Assembly: GCF_000739555.1 (NCBI RefSeq)
Contig: NZ_BBJN01000012.1
Location: forward strand, 1 to 64,000
DNA from: Halolamina rubra
GTDB taxonomy: Archaea; Halobacteriota; Halobacteria; Halobacteriales; Haloferacaceae
Direction of reading: 5' to 3'
DNA length: 64,000 bases
A program made the position numbers and the translations under genes. The notes beneath the pieces were generated by a model that was not told the DNA's origin, made no database searches, and saw nothing but the letters and a program-made list of their open reading frames with translations. This document shows, one piece after another, positions 28,639 through 37,444 of the stretch (positions are counted from its first letter, which is position 1; each line of letters starts with the position of its first letter).

Positions 28639-29463
28639 TCAGGCGAGTTCGACCGGTTCGGGCAGGCGCTCGCGAACGCGCTCCCACGCGGCCGCCGGGA
28701 GGCCGTCGACGGCTAACTCCTCCTCGTGGGCGTCGGTGCCGCCGGTCGCCAGCAGCTCGTGGTCGGCGATCGCGGCCTCGACGGGTCGCGGGTCGAGCGC
28801 GTCGGCGTCGTCCGGGGAGACTGGCCGGTCGTAGGGGTAGTAGCGCTCGACGGCGTCGAGATCCGCGGCCAGCTCCAGCGCGGCCGCGGGGTCGTCGTAC
28901 CGAAGCGGGTGGGCGAGCCCGACGAACGCGCAGGCGTCCGCGAGCAGCTCCCGTCCGGTCTCGAAGTCGGGCACCTCGCGGGCGACGTAGCAGGGGCCGT
29001 CGTCGCCGATCAGGTCGTCGAAGACGGCGCCGACGGCGTCGTAGTCGGCGTCGCTCTCGACGACTGCGCGGGCGATGTGGGGGCGGCCGAGGCCGGCGTG
29101 GGGTTCGATCCCCAGATCGACGCCCAGTTCGGCCTCGACGTTCTCGACGATCCGGCGCCCGCGGTCGATGCGGTCCTGCTGGAGGCGCTCGACCTCCGCG
29201 GTCAGGGCGTCGGTGGGCTCGAGCCCGTAGCCCAGCAGGTCGACGCGCTCCTCGGGCGTCTCGACGCGGAGTTCGATCCCGCGGACGACGAGCAGGTCGC
29301 CGCGGCGCTCGACGGGGACCGAGAGCTCGGGGTGGTAGCGGTCGTGGTCGGTGACGGCGACGGCGTCGAGCCCTTCCTCGCGGGCGGTCTCGACCAGCGC
29401 GTCCAGCGAGAACGTCCCGTCGGAGACGGTGGTGTGCGTGTGGAGGTCGGCGACGACGCTCAT
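28639..29463 (-). CDS. PHP domain metal-dependent phosphoesterase
   Basis: A 274-residue protein of the PHP superfamily (TrpH/RNase AM-like). Metal-binding motifs run in order: DLHTHTTVSDG (6-16), AVTDHDRYHPE, HPLRYDD and the final GGTDAHEEE. Bacterial relatives hydrolyse 3',5'-nucleotide bisphosphates or the 5' end of RNA. The start at 29463 (MSVVADLHTHT) places the first motif at the N-terminus, as in the family; the longer upstream frame is antisense to the next gene. Confidence 0.9.
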   Translation of the reverse strand: MSVVADLHTHTTVSDGTFSLDALVETAREEGLDAVAVTDHDRYHPELSVPVERRGDLLVVRGIELRVETPEERVDLLGYGLEPTDALTAEVERLQQDRIDRGRRIVENVEAELGVDLGIEPHAGLGRPHIARAVVESDADYDAVGAVFDDLIGDDGPCYVAREVPDFETGRELLADACAFVGLAHPLRYDDPAAALELAADLDAVERYYPYDRPVSPDDADALDPRPVEAAIADHELLATGGTDAHEEELAVDGLPAAAWERVRERLPEPVELA

Positions 29464-29507
29464 TGCCGGAACGTGTCGGCGCCGGGAGAAACCGCTTGCG
29501 ATGCCGA

Positions 29508-30524
29508 TCAGTCGTCGATCCACTCGACGGCGTCGCCCAGATCCAGCGGGAGCCCGCCTTTCCGGTAAGCCTCGACGTGGCCGGAGGGCCGGAGGCGGAA
29601 CACGACCGCCGGCCGGTGGCGGACCTCCGGCTGCTCGCCGGCGATCGCCAGCCAGTCGTCGTCGGGGAACGAGGAGCAGTCGACGAACAGCGTGACGCCG
29701 CCGCCGTGCTCCTCCAGCTGGCCCGAGGATTTCGTCTCCGCGGTCTCCCGGATCGCGGTGATCGGCGAGCCCGCCGAGCGGTGTTTCGGCGGCAGGGGTC
29801 GGGTCACCTCGACCAGCGACGCTTCCTCGTCGCCGTCGTGGCTGGCGCGGTAGTCGATGGAGTGGCCCGTCGTCACCGCCGCCTCGGGGGTCACGTCGTA
29901 GCCCGCCTCGAGGAGGAGGTAGGCGGCGTTGAACTCGCCCATCGTCGCCGTCATCCGGGTGAGGTCGAGCGTCTCGGAGGTGCCGAGCTTGCCGGCCATC
30001 GTCTCGCGGTAGGGGTCGAGCGCGCCTGTCGAGAGCAACTCCTCGTAGAACGCGAGCACGTCGTCCCGGTCGGCGTCGGGGAACCCGGCGGCGTGATCGC
30101 GGAAGAACTCCCGGGTGGTGTGTCGGCCGTCCTTCGAGAGGAACACAGGGAGGAAGAACCACGAGACGTGCGGGTACGCCTCCAGCCAGGGGGACTCCTC
30201 GTTCAACTGGGCGAGCAGCTCGCGCTCGGCCCAGCGCCGGATCGGGTAGGACACCTCCGCGAACCCGTGTTTGTCGGTGCGCCAGAGCGCCGACGGCGTC
30301 TCGGTGTTGCCCAGCCAGTAGCCGGCCTCGTCGTCCCAGCAGAACAGCGCCACGTCGCCGTTGGCCATCTCGAACCGGACGGCGTCGAAGCCAGCCGGCG
30401 ACTGGTACCACGGATCGCGCATCTCCGCCCCGATGTTGGCCTGCAGCGGCTGCAACAGCTCGTTACGAACGCGCGCCTCGGACCAGGACCCGGGGGCGTA
30501 TCGGAACCGAAGCGGCTTTGCCAC
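29508..30524 (-). CDS. DUF5784 family protein
   Basis: A 338-residue cytosolic protein known to me only from haloarchaea (DUF5784). The N-terminal half is alpha/beta with many aromatics (ESPWLEAYPHVSWFFLPVF). The C-terminal half has HSIDYRASHDGDEEASLVEVTRPLPP and VTLFVDCSSFPDDD, whose D-x(n)-ExT spacing loosely recalls the PD-(D/E)xK nuclease core, but the Lys is missing, so I do not assign nuclease activity. No membrane or signal segment. It precedes the PHP phosphoesterase on the same strand with a 44-nt gap. Confidence 0.75.
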   Translation of the reverse strand: MAKPLRFRYAPGSWSEARVRNELLQPLQANIGAEMRDPWYQSPAGFDAVRFEMANGDVALFCWDDEAGYWLGNTETPSALWRTDKHGFAEVSYPIRRWAERELLAQLNEESPWLEAYPHVSWFFLPVFLSKDGRHTTREFFRDHAAGFPDADRDDVLAFYEELLSTGALDPYRETMAGKLGTSETLDLTRMTATMGEFNAAYLLLEAGYDVTPEAAVTTGHSIDYRASHDGDEEASLVEVTRPLPPKHRSAGSPITAIRETAETKSSGQLEEHGGGVTLFVDCSSFPDDDWLAIAGEQPEVRHRPAVVFRLRPSGHVEAYRKGGLPLDLGDAVEWIDD

Positions 30525-30677
30525 ACGTTCCCTCGGCGGGGCGGGGGTTTACAGTTTTCGAGCCACGCCGGGGCCCTCGGGCTAACTAGCGCGGCCGTCG
30601 CGTCTGGTACCTACGTGGTTCCGGGCTGAAACTAACCGATACGTATATGCAAGGCAACCACAAAGTGACTAGTTACC

Positions 30678-30851
30678 ATGTCATTCGGTGCCTATGACGA
30701 AGGCGAACACGAACGACGCGAACGACTGACCTCGCAGGCGGACGCCGAGTTCGAGGAGGCGCCCGAGGAGTTCAGCGGCAGCGTCAGCTACGACTCCGGC
30801 GATTCGGCGGAGGCACTGCTCGACCAGTTCGAAGAGATCAAAGAGGACTGA
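30678..30851 (+). CDS. DUF5786 family small acidic protein
   Basis: A 57-residue, very acidic protein beginning MSFGAYDEGEHERRER and ending in ALLDQFEEIKED. It matches the conserved haloarchaeal DUF5786 family. A predicted amphipathic C-terminal helix follows the VSYDSGDSAEALL motif. No cysteine, signal or membrane segment. A strong TATA-like GATACGTATATG at about 30640-30650 lies near -30, which suggests high expression. Function unknown. Confidence 0.8.
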   Translation: MSFGAYDEGEHERRERLTSQADAEFEEAPEEFSGSVSYDSGDSAEALLDQFEEIKED

Positions 30852-30955
30852 TCCGCGATCTCCTTCCTCCGGCAGCTCACCCGTCCAGCGGCGGCGCCGC
30901 CGATCGTCGGGCCCCCGCCGGAGCGCCTAACCGACTCGGGCCCGAAGCGCCGTCG

Positions 30956-31177
30956 ATGGCCACTCAGCGCTGTGACGGCTGCGACCGGCGGACCCGGATC
31001 GGCGGGGGGATCGGCGACTTCTGGACGTTCGAGGGCGGGTCGACGGAGGGGATGGATCTGGAGCTCGCCGACGGCTCGGAGTTCTTCCTCTGTTTCGACT
31101 GTATCGAGCAGTTGCCCGACGACCGCGACGCGACGCCCGAGGACGTCGACGCGCTCGCGGATCGTGCCGAGGAGTGA
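30956..31177 (+). CDS. Small zinc-binding protein (DUF7561-like)
   Basis: A 73-residue protein with CDGC at residues 6-9 and a later CFDC in FFLCFDCIEQLPDD; the four cysteines fit one zinc ribbon. The middle holds GGIGDFWTFEGGSTEGMDLEL. It is acidic and has no signal peptide. It probably belongs to the DUF7561 haloarchaeal family. It stands alone, 105 nt after the DUF5786 gene. Confidence 0.72.
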   Translation: MATQRCDGCDRRTRIGGGIGDFWTFEGGSTEGMDLELADGSEFFLCFDCIEQLPDDRDATPEDVDALADRAEE

Positions 31178-31245
31178 GTGGGGAACGGCGGGAATGAGGG
31201 GATAGGTGGGGGAATCGGGGAAACCGGGGGAACCGAACCGACGCC

Positions 31246-32277
31246 TTACTCGGGCTTCAGGCCGCCGTCCTGGACGCGCATCACCGCCTCGCCGTCGGCG
31301 AGGTTGGGCGCGTCGACGAGCCGGACGATCCGCTTGTCGCCCTTCGACTTGCGGAGGTAGATGCGGAACGTGGACTTGTGGCCCAGGATGTTCCCGCCGA
31401 TGGGCTGGGTCGGGTCGCCGAAGTAGGAGTCGGGATTGGAGGCGACCTGGTTCGTGACGAGGACGGCGACGTTGTGGAGGTTGCCGACCTTGTCGAGCTC
31501 GTGGAGGTGTTTGTTGAGCTTCTGCTGGCGCTCGGCGAGCTCGCCGCGGCCGACGTACTCCGCGCGGAAGTGCGCGGTCAGCGAGTCGACACAGAGCAGT
31601 CGGATCGGCCAGTCGGTGTCCTCGTGCTCCTTCGCGAGCTCGAGGGCCTTCTCGGCCAGCAGCATCTGGTGGTTGGCGTTGAACGCCTTCGCGACGTGGA
31701 TGTTGTCGAGGAACGACTCGAGCAGCTGCTCCATCGCCTCCTCGTCGCCGGGCTCGCCCTCGATCTCGCGGCGTTCGAGCTCCTCGGCGATGATCTCGTC
31801 GTCGAGCCCCCGGATCATGTCGTCGATCCGCTCGGGGCGGAACGTGTCCTCCGTGTCGATGAAGATGGCGCCGCCGTCGAGGCCGCCGTTCTCCTGCGAG
31901 AGCTGGACGTTGACGGACATCTGGTGGGTGACCTGGGACTTCCCGGTCCCGAACTCGCCGTACACCTCGGTGATGGACTGGGTCTCCATCCCGCCGCCGA
32001 GGAGGTCGTCCACCTCGTCCATCTGCCAGGAGAGCTTCCCGATGCGCTCGCGGCGCTCGAGCACGCTCGCGCCGGTCTCGAAGCCGCCGACGTCGGCGGC
32101 CTCGCGGGCGGCGTTGATCACGTCGGCGGCCGTGGAGTCGCCCACGTCCGCGGAGTTGGACAGTTCGCCGGGGCTCGCGACGGCGATGCTCTGGTAGCTG
32201 TCGAACCCAGCCTCCGTGAGCTTGTCTGCGGTTGCGGGGCCGACGCCGGGCAGGCTTTCGAGGTCGTCTTCTGCCAT
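31246..32277 (-). CDS. radA: DNA repair and recombination protein RadA
   Basis: A 343-residue archaeal RecA/Rad51 orthologue that forms filaments on single-stranded DNA and drives strand exchange. Domains: N-terminal helix-hairpin-helix (about 5-60, [18 protein letters not shown]), polymerisation motif, then the ATPase core with Walker [10 protein letters not shown] (107-115), Walker [13 protein letters not shown] and the L2 region [20 protein letters not shown]. The full length and all motifs are intact. The TATA-like box at 32302-32310 supports a leaderless start. Confidence 0.98.
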   Translation of the reverse strand: MAEDDLESLPGVGPATADKLTEAGFDSYQSIAVASPGELSNSADVGDSTAADVINAAREAADVGGFETGASVLERRERIGKLSWQMDEVDDLLGGGMETQSITEVYGEFGTGKSQVTHQMSVNVQLSQENGGLDGGAIFIDTEDTFRPERIDDMIRGLDDEIIAEELERREIEGEPGDEEAMEQLLESFLDNIHVAKAFNANHQMLLAEKALELAKEHEDTDWPIRLLCVDSLTAHFRAEYVGRGELAERQQKLNKHLHELDKVGNLHNVAVLVTNQVASNPDSYFGDPTQPIGGNILGHKSTFRIYLRKSKGDKRIVRLVDAPNLADGEAVMRVQDGGLKPE

Positions 32278-32301
32278 ACTCCTCCGTTGTGCGCCACCCG
32301 G

Positions 32302-32310
32302 GATAAACCC
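32302..32310 (-). promoter_or_regulatory. TATA-like box of radA
   Basis: The minus strand reads GGGTTTATCC about 25-33 nt before the RadA start. It is the only promoter-like element I see in the 174-nt gap between radA and the next gene, which otherwise contains no recognisable feature. Confidence 0.5.
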
Positions 32311-32451
32311 TCGTTAACAGTAGAGTGAAAGTGAAACTGGGGCCGTGCTGGTGCTGCGTCTCACTCGCGCACGAACGTTAAAACCGGATGACGCGGCGGC
32401 GACGGTGAGGCGTCGACGGCGTGGCGTCGACGCGACCGTCGAAGGGGCGGC

Positions 32452-32810
32452 TCAGTGGCGCCGCCAGAGCAGGTAGGCCCCACCGACGGCCAGTATCGCG
32501 CCGCCGAGGCGGTCGCCGGCGGGGTGGACCGCGAGCGCGACGCCGGCCAGCAGCGACAGCCCCGCGAGGTAGTCGGGCAGTTCGAAGCGCGGGGCGGGGT
32601 CGCTCGCGGGCGTGAACGCGCGGTCGAGTTCCTCGCGGCCGACGTGCCGGAGGTCGCCCGTCGCCTCGCGGTTCCCGGCGGCGTCGGTGAGACGCAGGAG
32701 GGTCACGCGGTCGTCGTCGCCGCCGCCGACGCCGACGACCCGGAAGACGGCGCCGGCGGCTCGCCCTCGGTCAGGCGGTAGTGATCGTAGACTGCGGGCT
32801 CGTCGGCCAT
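32452..32810 (-). pseudogene. Small membrane protein, one-base frameshift
   Basis: From ATG 32810 the frame reads MADEPAVYDHYRLTEGEPPA, then shifts; the adjacent frame continues VFRVVGVGGGDDDRVTLLRLTD to a C-terminus with two hydrophobic stretches (LAGLSLLAGVALAVHPAGD and GGAILAVGGAYLLW). Adding one base near 32750-32754 restores a 119-residue protein. It begins 2 nt after the stop of the pspAB-like gene, so both are probably one operon. Restored, it would be a cytosolic beta-rich domain with a C-terminal membrane hairpin; no family recognised. Confidence 0.65.
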
Positions 32811-32812
32811 CG

Positions 32813-33484
32813 TCACTCCCAGGGGTGGCCGCCCGGCGAGTCGGGCCAGAGCGGGTACCAGTGGGATTCGTCGTCCTCGATGTCGAGCTCGCCGTCCAGC
32901 ACCGAACGGAGCTTGAACTCCGCTTTCGTGTTGCGGTCGTGGTCGCCGCTGGGGCAGAACGGGTAGTATGCGCCGCGGCGGAAGGAGTAGATCCAGTAGG
33001 CGCGATCGGTGCTGGCGCGGGTGGCGCTCGCGCCGCACTCGCCGCGTTTGCCGCCGTTCTCGGCGGCGTCGCTGTCGGCCTTCTCGAAGCCGAAGACGGC
33101 GGCAAGCAGCCGGGAGCCGAACCCCTGCTCCACGAACTCGTCGGCGGCGAAGTGGACGCTCGTCACCAGGTCCTCCGGGTCGTCGTCGACGAGGATCACC
33201 CAGTGGTAGCCGTGGTCGTCCTCGTGGCGGCGGAACTCGGTGCCCGTCTCCGCCTCGCCCGCGCGGAGGATCGTCTCGACCTCGTCGACGGCGTCGGCGA
33301 ACGCGGTGCTGTCGACCCGGGAGAAACAGAGCGCGGCCGCGCCGGCCGAGCGGTAGCCGAGTTCGGCCTCCATCGTGACGTAGGCCGTGCTCATGCCGAA
33401 CAGCGCCTCGGGGTCGGCCGCGCTCGCGGCGTCGGCCTCCGCGCGCACGCCGAGGACGGACTTCAGCGAGTCGAGAATGCCCAT
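32813..33484 (-). CDS. pspAB: PspA-associated protein PspAB
   Basis: A 223-residue protein matching what I know as PspAB of haloarchaea: N-terminus MGILDSLKSVLGVRAEAD, then LFGMSTAYVTMEAELGY and a C-terminus RAYWIYSFRRGAYYPFCPSG and WYPLWPDSPGGHPWE. It is soluble with no signal peptide. PspA-associated proteins are linked to membrane-stress response; no pspA or htpX is visible in this window. The following gene (frameshifted, with C-terminal membrane hairpin) is 2 nt away and may be its partner. Confidence 0.75.
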   Translation of the reverse strand: MGILDSLKSVLGVRAEADAASAADPEALFGMSTAYVTMEAELGYRSAGAAALCFSRVDSTAFADAVDEVETILRAGEAETGTEFRRHEDDHGYHWVILVDDDPEDLVTSVHFAADEFVEQGFGSRLLAAVFGFEKADSDAAENGGKRGECGASATRASTDRAYWIYSFRRGAYYPFCPSGDHDRNTKAEFKLRSVLDGELDIEDDESHWYPLWPDSPGGHPWE

Positions 33485-33534
33485 ACCGGTCGTTCGCCCG
33501 CGGCGCCGTTAGTCCTCCGGTCACCCACGACCGG

Positions 33535-34020
33535 CTACTCGCCGGTCTGCCGCTGGGCGACCTGCTGCTCGCCGTCGACGCCGTCGTGGGTGACCGTCGT
33601 CGTCCCCGGGAGGCCGCCGTCGAACTCCACGGTGACGGTGTACCCCCGCTCGACGAGCTGTTGGGTGCACATCTCGTCCTCGTCGGTGTCGTCGCGGGTC
33701 GCCACGCGCACCGCGAGTTCGTCCGCCTCGGCGTCGTACGTCGCCGACGCGAGCGACGCGACCATGCAGCCGTTCTTGCCGACGATGCAGCCCTCGACGG
33801 TGACGGTGCTCCCCTCGGCGGCGATGCTGGCGCTCCCGGGCTCGGGGCACTCCTCACGCGGCTCGAGCGACCGGGCGGTGATCGTCGGCGCCGCCGGCGT
33901 CGCCGTCGGCGTGTCCGTCGCTGCTGGACCGTCGTCGGGCGTCTCCGGGGACGACCCGACGCAGCCGGCGATCGTCGCGAGCGCCCCGGCGGCGCCCGTG
34001 AGCAACGTTCTGCGCTCCAT
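33535..34020 (-). CDS. Tat-type lipoprotein, unknown function
   Basis: A 161-residue protein with MERRTLLTGAAGALATIAGC: a twin Arg and a lipobox with Cys at 20. A Thr/Pro/Asp linker follows (about 21-45). The mature beta domain has four further Cys residues (EECPEPGS, EGCIVGKNGCMV, DEMCTQQ), enough for two disulfides. It would be lipid-anchored outside the cell. I recognise no family. ATG 34020 starts the signal sequence; nine upstream in-frame residues are unlikely. Confidence 0.7.
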   Translation of the reverse strand: MERRTLLTGAAGALATIAGCVGSSPETPDDGPAATDTPTATPAAPTITARSLEPREECPEPGSASIAAEGSTVTVEGCIVGKNGCMVASLASATYDAEADELAVRVATRDDTDEDEMCTQQLVERGYTVTVEFDGGLPGTTTVTHDGVDGEQQVAQRQTGE

Positions 34021-34143
34021 AGCTCCACGGACGGCGGCTGGTTGCATAAGGTCGCGGTATGGACAAAACGTGCTTTGTTCCTTCCCCCCACGCCGTTCGG
34101 GAACCGGAACCGACTTATGCAGGTCGGGCGTTTGTGGAAACGA

Positions 34144-34216
34144 GTCCCGGTAGGGTAGTGGACTATCCTCTTGGCTTGCGGAGCCAGGGACCGGCGTTCA
34201 AATCGCCGCCGGGACG
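34144..34216 (+). tRNA. tRNA-Arg (GCG anticodon)
   Basis: GTCCCGG pairs with CCGGGAC as a perfect 7-bp acceptor stem with G as discriminator. The anticodon loop TTGCGGA gives GCG (reads CGC/CGU). The T arm CGGCG-TTCAAAT-CGCCG pairs fully. CCA is not encoded. A T-run follows directly (GTTTT), a plausible terminator. Confidence 0.93.
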
Positions 34217-34473
34217 TTTTCGACGAACTACGACAACGAGCGACAGCGAGAAGTCCGTGAGTCGATACGGCTGTCGCGGAGATTTGAGCCAGAGAGACGA
34301 GCGAAGCGAGTCTCTCGCGTGGACTCCGTCCGGACGTTGCTGTCGGCGCCATCCCGCGAGCGGAGCGAGCGCCGATATCATCGTCACCCGCAACGTCGAC
34401 GCCGACGCATACTCCCTGTGACGCCCTGAGAGCGGAGGGGAAGCGTTTTACGCGCCACGCCCGGCGTGTGGGT
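34217..34473. other. Repeat-rich spacer after tRNA-Arg
   Basis: The 257-nt gap between tRNA-Arg and the histone gene holds no ORF I would trust. GAGAGAC (34292-34298) and GTCTCTC (34310-34316) form a hairpin with a GAGCGAAGCGA loop. GATTTGAGCC at 34281-34290 read backwards resembles the tRNA T arm (GTTCAAATC). A GCGAGCGGAGCGAGCG unit follows at about 34356-34371. The histone promoter lies at its 3' end. Confidence 0.5.
34445..34451 (+). promoter_or_regulatory. TATA-like box of the histone-deacetylase operon
   Basis: GTTTTAC lies about 24-29 nt before ATG 34474 and so also supports that start over the GTG two codons upstream. Confidence 0.5.
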
Positions 34474-34905
34474 ATGACCGTCGAGCTGCCGTTCGCCCCC
34501 GTCGACGCGATCATCCGTCGCAACGCGGACGGACTCCGCGTCAGCGCCGACGCGGCCGAGGAACTGGCGGCGCGCATCCAGGACCGCGGCGCCGAACTCG
34601 CCGTCGAAGCCGCGGAGGAGGCCACGGAGGACGGCCGGAAGACCCTCATGGCCGCTGACTTCGGCGTCGGCCAGGTCGTCGACCGCGACGCCGTCGACCT
34701 CCCCGTCGCGCCCGTCGACCGCATCGCCCGCCTGCGCATCGACGACCGCTACCGGGTGTCGATGGAGGCCCGGATCGCGCTGGCGGACATCCTCGAGGAC
34801 TACGCCGACAACGTCGCACGCGCGGCCGCCAAGCTCGCCCGCCACGCCGACCGCCGAACCGTACAGGCCGAGGACATCGAGACGTACTTCGCCCTGTTCG
34901 AGTAA
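34474..34905 (+). CDS. Archaeal doublet histone
   Basis: A 143-residue protein with two histone folds in tandem, as in halophilic archaea. Fold one spans about residues 5-68 (FAPVDAIIRRNADGLRVSADA) and fold two about 77-140 (VAPVDRIARLRIDDRYRVSMEA). Each has three helices; R/K-T motifs RKTLMAADF and RRTVQAEDI mark the ends. The doublet can fold on itself as a pseudo-dimer. The surface is highly acidic, unlike histones of non-halophiles. Its TAA overlaps the ATG of the deacetylase gene by one base, so the two are translationally coupled. Confidence 0.94.
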   Translation: MTVELPFAPVDAIIRRNADGLRVSADAAEELAARIQDRGAELAVEAAEEATEDGRKTLMAADFGVGQVVDRDAVDLPVAPVDRIARLRIDDRYRVSMEARIALADILEDYADNVARAAAKLARHADRRTVQAEDIETYFALFE

Positions 34906-35912
34906 TGCAGTTCGGCTACTCGGACCGCTGTCTCGACCACGACACCGGCCCCCGACACCCCGAGTCGCCCGACCGCATGCGGGCGATCCGCGAGACGCTG
35001 AAGGACCGCCACTGCGTCGAGTACGTCGACGCCCCCGCCGCCGACCGCGAGGCGCTGGAGCGCGCCCACGACGCCGAGTACGTCGAGGAGGTCGAGCAGT
35101 TCTGCGAGGACGGCGGCGGCGAGTGGGACCCCGACACCGTCGCCGGCGAGGACACGTACGACGTGGCGCGCAAGTCCGCGGGGCTGGCGATCTGGGCCGC
35201 CGAGGCGGCCGTCGACGGCGCCGACGGCCGTAACACCCCCTTCGCGATCGGCCGCCCCCCGGGCCACCACGCCGAGTCCGACGAGGCGATGGGGTTCTGC
35301 TTCTTCAACAACGCCGCCGTCGCCGCGCGGGCGGCGATCGACGGCCACGATTCGGTCGACCGCGTCGCGATCTGGGACTGGGACGTCCACCACGGCAACG
35401 GGATCCAGGAGATCTGCGCCGACGACCCGGACGTGTTCTACGCTTCGACCCACGAGGAGGGGCTCTACCCCGGCACGGGCGCGATCGAGGAGACGGGCGA
35501 GGGCGCGGGCGAGGGGACGACGCTCAACGTGCCGCTCTCGGCCGGCTGTGGCGACGCGGAGTACCGCCACGCGTTCGAGGAACTGATCGCCCCCGCCTTC
35601 GAGCGGTTCGACCCCGATCTGTTGTTGGTCTCCGCGGGGTTCGACGCCCACCGACACGACCCGATCTCGCGGATGCGCGTCTCCACCGAGGGGTACGCCC
35701 AGTTCACCGACGCGGTCCGGGAGCTGTCCGACGAGCTCGACGCCGCGCTGGCGTTCGTCCTCGAGGGTGGCTACGGCCTCGACACGCTCTCCGAGAGCGT
35801 CGCCGTCGTCCACGAGACGTTCGACGGCCGCGACCCCATCCCCGAGGACGACGAGCCGGCCGACGAGGTCGTGACGCTGGTCGACGAACTCCGCGAGATC
35901 CACGACCTCTGA
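34905..35912 (+). CDS. Histone deacetylase family protein (class I/II-like)
   Basis: A 335-residue zinc-dependent amidohydrolase of the arginase/HDAC fold. Motifs appear in order: RHPESPDRMRAI near the N-terminus, RPPGHHAESDEAMGFCFFNN with the charge-relay His pair, IWDWDVHHGNGIQEI with Asp and His zinc ligands, SAGFDAHRHDPI with the second Asp and LEGGYGLDTL. It removes acyl groups from lysines or acts on small acylated amines. It starts inside the histone stop codon, so its dosage is tied to the histone. Whether histone is its substrate is not shown by sequence. Confidence 0.94.
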   Translation: MQFGYSDRCLDHDTGPRHPESPDRMRAIRETLKDRHCVEYVDAPAADREALERAHDAEYVEEVEQFCEDGGGEWDPDTVAGEDTYDVARKSAGLAIWAAEAAVDGADGRNTPFAIGRPPGHHAESDEAMGFCFFNNAAVAARAAIDGHDSVDRVAIWDWDVHHGNGIQEICADDPDVFYASTHEEGLYPGTGAIEETGEGAGEGTTLNVPLSAGCGDAEYRHAFEELIAPAFERFDPDLLLVSAGFDAHRHDPISRMRVSTEGYAQFTDAVRELSDELDAALAFVLEGGYGLDTLSESVAVVHETFDGRDPIPEDDEPADEVVTLVDELREIHDL

Positions 35913-35933
35913 GCCGGTTGCCCCCGGACTGGT

Positions 35934-37346
35934 TCAGACTTCGGGCTCGAAGTACTCCCGGAGCTCCTCGCCGAACCGCTCGGCCAGCGACGCCACCTCG
36001 TCGCCGACGAGCACCGCGTACTCGTTCTCAAGCGCCGTCTCGACGTGGGTCCCGAGCGCCACGTCGAACAGCGCGTCGCTCCGGAGGAACGCCTCGGGCG
36101 TGCGGTGATCACGCGGGCGTTCGACCACGTAGCGACCGCCCTCGACGAACGGGCCGTACACGGCCGGATCGTCGGCGTAGGCGTCGTAGAACGAGGCCGC
36201 GTGCTCGCCGACGTGAACCGGTGGCCCCTCGTGGCGCTCGACCCCGGGGAGCTCGTCGACCGCGGTCTCCACGAACAGCACCGAGCGACCCGACCCGTCC
36301 TCGCCGACGCCGTCGGCGAGCGCGGTCGCCCGCAGGCTGTCGAACCCGCAGCGGTCGAGTTCCTCGGTGACGCCGCCGAGCGAGCGGCGGAGCTGGGGGT
36401 AGAGCTGGTCCTCGACCACGTCGGGCGTATCGAAGACGAGCGCGACCGCGTGGCTCCCGCGGCGATCGAGGTGGTCGCGGACGCCCGCGGCGTCGATGGG
36501 CTCGGTCGGCTCCGGGAAGAACAGCGACTCCCGGGGGTCGTCGAGCAGCTCCCGGCAGTAGTGCTGGAAGCGTGCGAGGTTCGCCGCCGAGAGCACGGCG
36601 GCGACGTTGCGGTCGGGGTCGGTGGGGTCGATGACCACCAGCGGGTCGTCGAACTCGGCGGCCTCGGCCTCCTCGGGTGGGACTTCGGCCGGTCCCTCGC
36701 TCCCGCGCAGGTCGAACTGCACGGGCGGGTGCCAGTCGGCGGCCGCCTCGACCAGCGGGACGAAGCCGCCGTACTCCAGGATCAGCAGTTCGACCAGGTA
36801 GCCGGAGAACCCCTCGGTGCGGAGGTCGCTCCCGTAGATCCCGACGCCCTTCATGAACCGCTTGCACAGCCGGGCGGCCGCGGCGAGTTCGGGGTTGTAG
36901 CGGGCCTGCAGGTAGGCGTCGTGGAACGGCGTCCGGTCGACCGCGGAGTGGATGTCGGTGGCGGCGTCGACGGCGTAGCACGGCACGAGATCCACGTCGA
37001 AACCCTCGTACTCCCCCTTCACGTAGGGGTGTTCGGCGTACTCCTCGTGGCCGTCCGGGAGCACGGCGTGGCCCACCTCGAGGCCGTAGCGCTCCAGCGC
37101 CTCGCGGTCGATCGACGTGGGGAAGCGGACGAACAGGTCGATGTCGCGGTCGCCGGCGAGCCACGTCGAGCGGGCGCTGGAGCCGACCTGGGTCACGTCG
37201 GCGTCGACGGGCAGGTCGTCGATGGCGGCCTCGGCGCGCGCGGTGAGCTCCGCGGCCACGGCGCGCAGGCGCTCGCGCTCGTCGCCGTCGGGCGTGACGC
37301 GCTCGCTCACGCGGTCGAGCACGGCGTCGAGGGCGTCGTCGGTCAT
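35934..37346 (-). CDS. cca: CCA tRNA nucleotidyltransferase (archaeal class I)
   Basis: A 470-residue enzyme that adds CCA to tRNA 3' ends without a nucleic acid template. The class I nucleotidyltransferase motif GSSARSTWLAGDRDID is at 55-70, followed by the third carboxylate in FDVDLVPCYAVD. The central and C-terminal domains have archaeal features (YLQARYNPELAAAARLCKRFMKG, GFSGYLVELL). All four tRNA genes in this window lack encoded CCA, so the enzyme is required. I chose MTDDALDAVLDRV at 37346. Confidence 0.95.
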   Translation of the reverse strand: MTDDALDAVLDRVSERVTPDGDERERLRAVAAELTARAEAAIDDLPVDADVTQVGSSARSTWLAGDRDIDLFVRFPTSIDREALERYGLEVGHAVLPDGHEEYAEHPYVKGEYEGFDVDLVPCYAVDAATDIHSAVDRTPFHDAYLQARYNPELAAAARLCKRFMKGVGIYGSDLRTEGFSGYLVELLILEYGGFVPLVEAAADWHPPVQFDLRGSEGPAEVPPEEAEAAEFDDPLVVIDPTDPDRNVAAVLSAANLARFQHYCRELLDDPRESLFFPEPTEPIDAAGVRDHLDRRGSHAVALVFDTPDVVEDQLYPQLRRSLGGVTEELDRCGFDSLRATALADGVGEDGSGRSVLFVETAVDELPGVERHEGPPVHVGEHAASFYDAYADDPAVYGPFVEGGRYVVERPRDHRTPEAFLRSDALFDVALGTHVETALENEYAVLVGDEVASLAERFGEELREYFEPEV

Positions 37347-37444
37347 GCGCGAGCGTATTCCGGGCGGCGGGGAAACCGTGTCGGTCGGCCGCCGCCGCGG
37401 GGAAACGAAACCCATATGAATGAAACCGCGGTACGTGGGAATGA

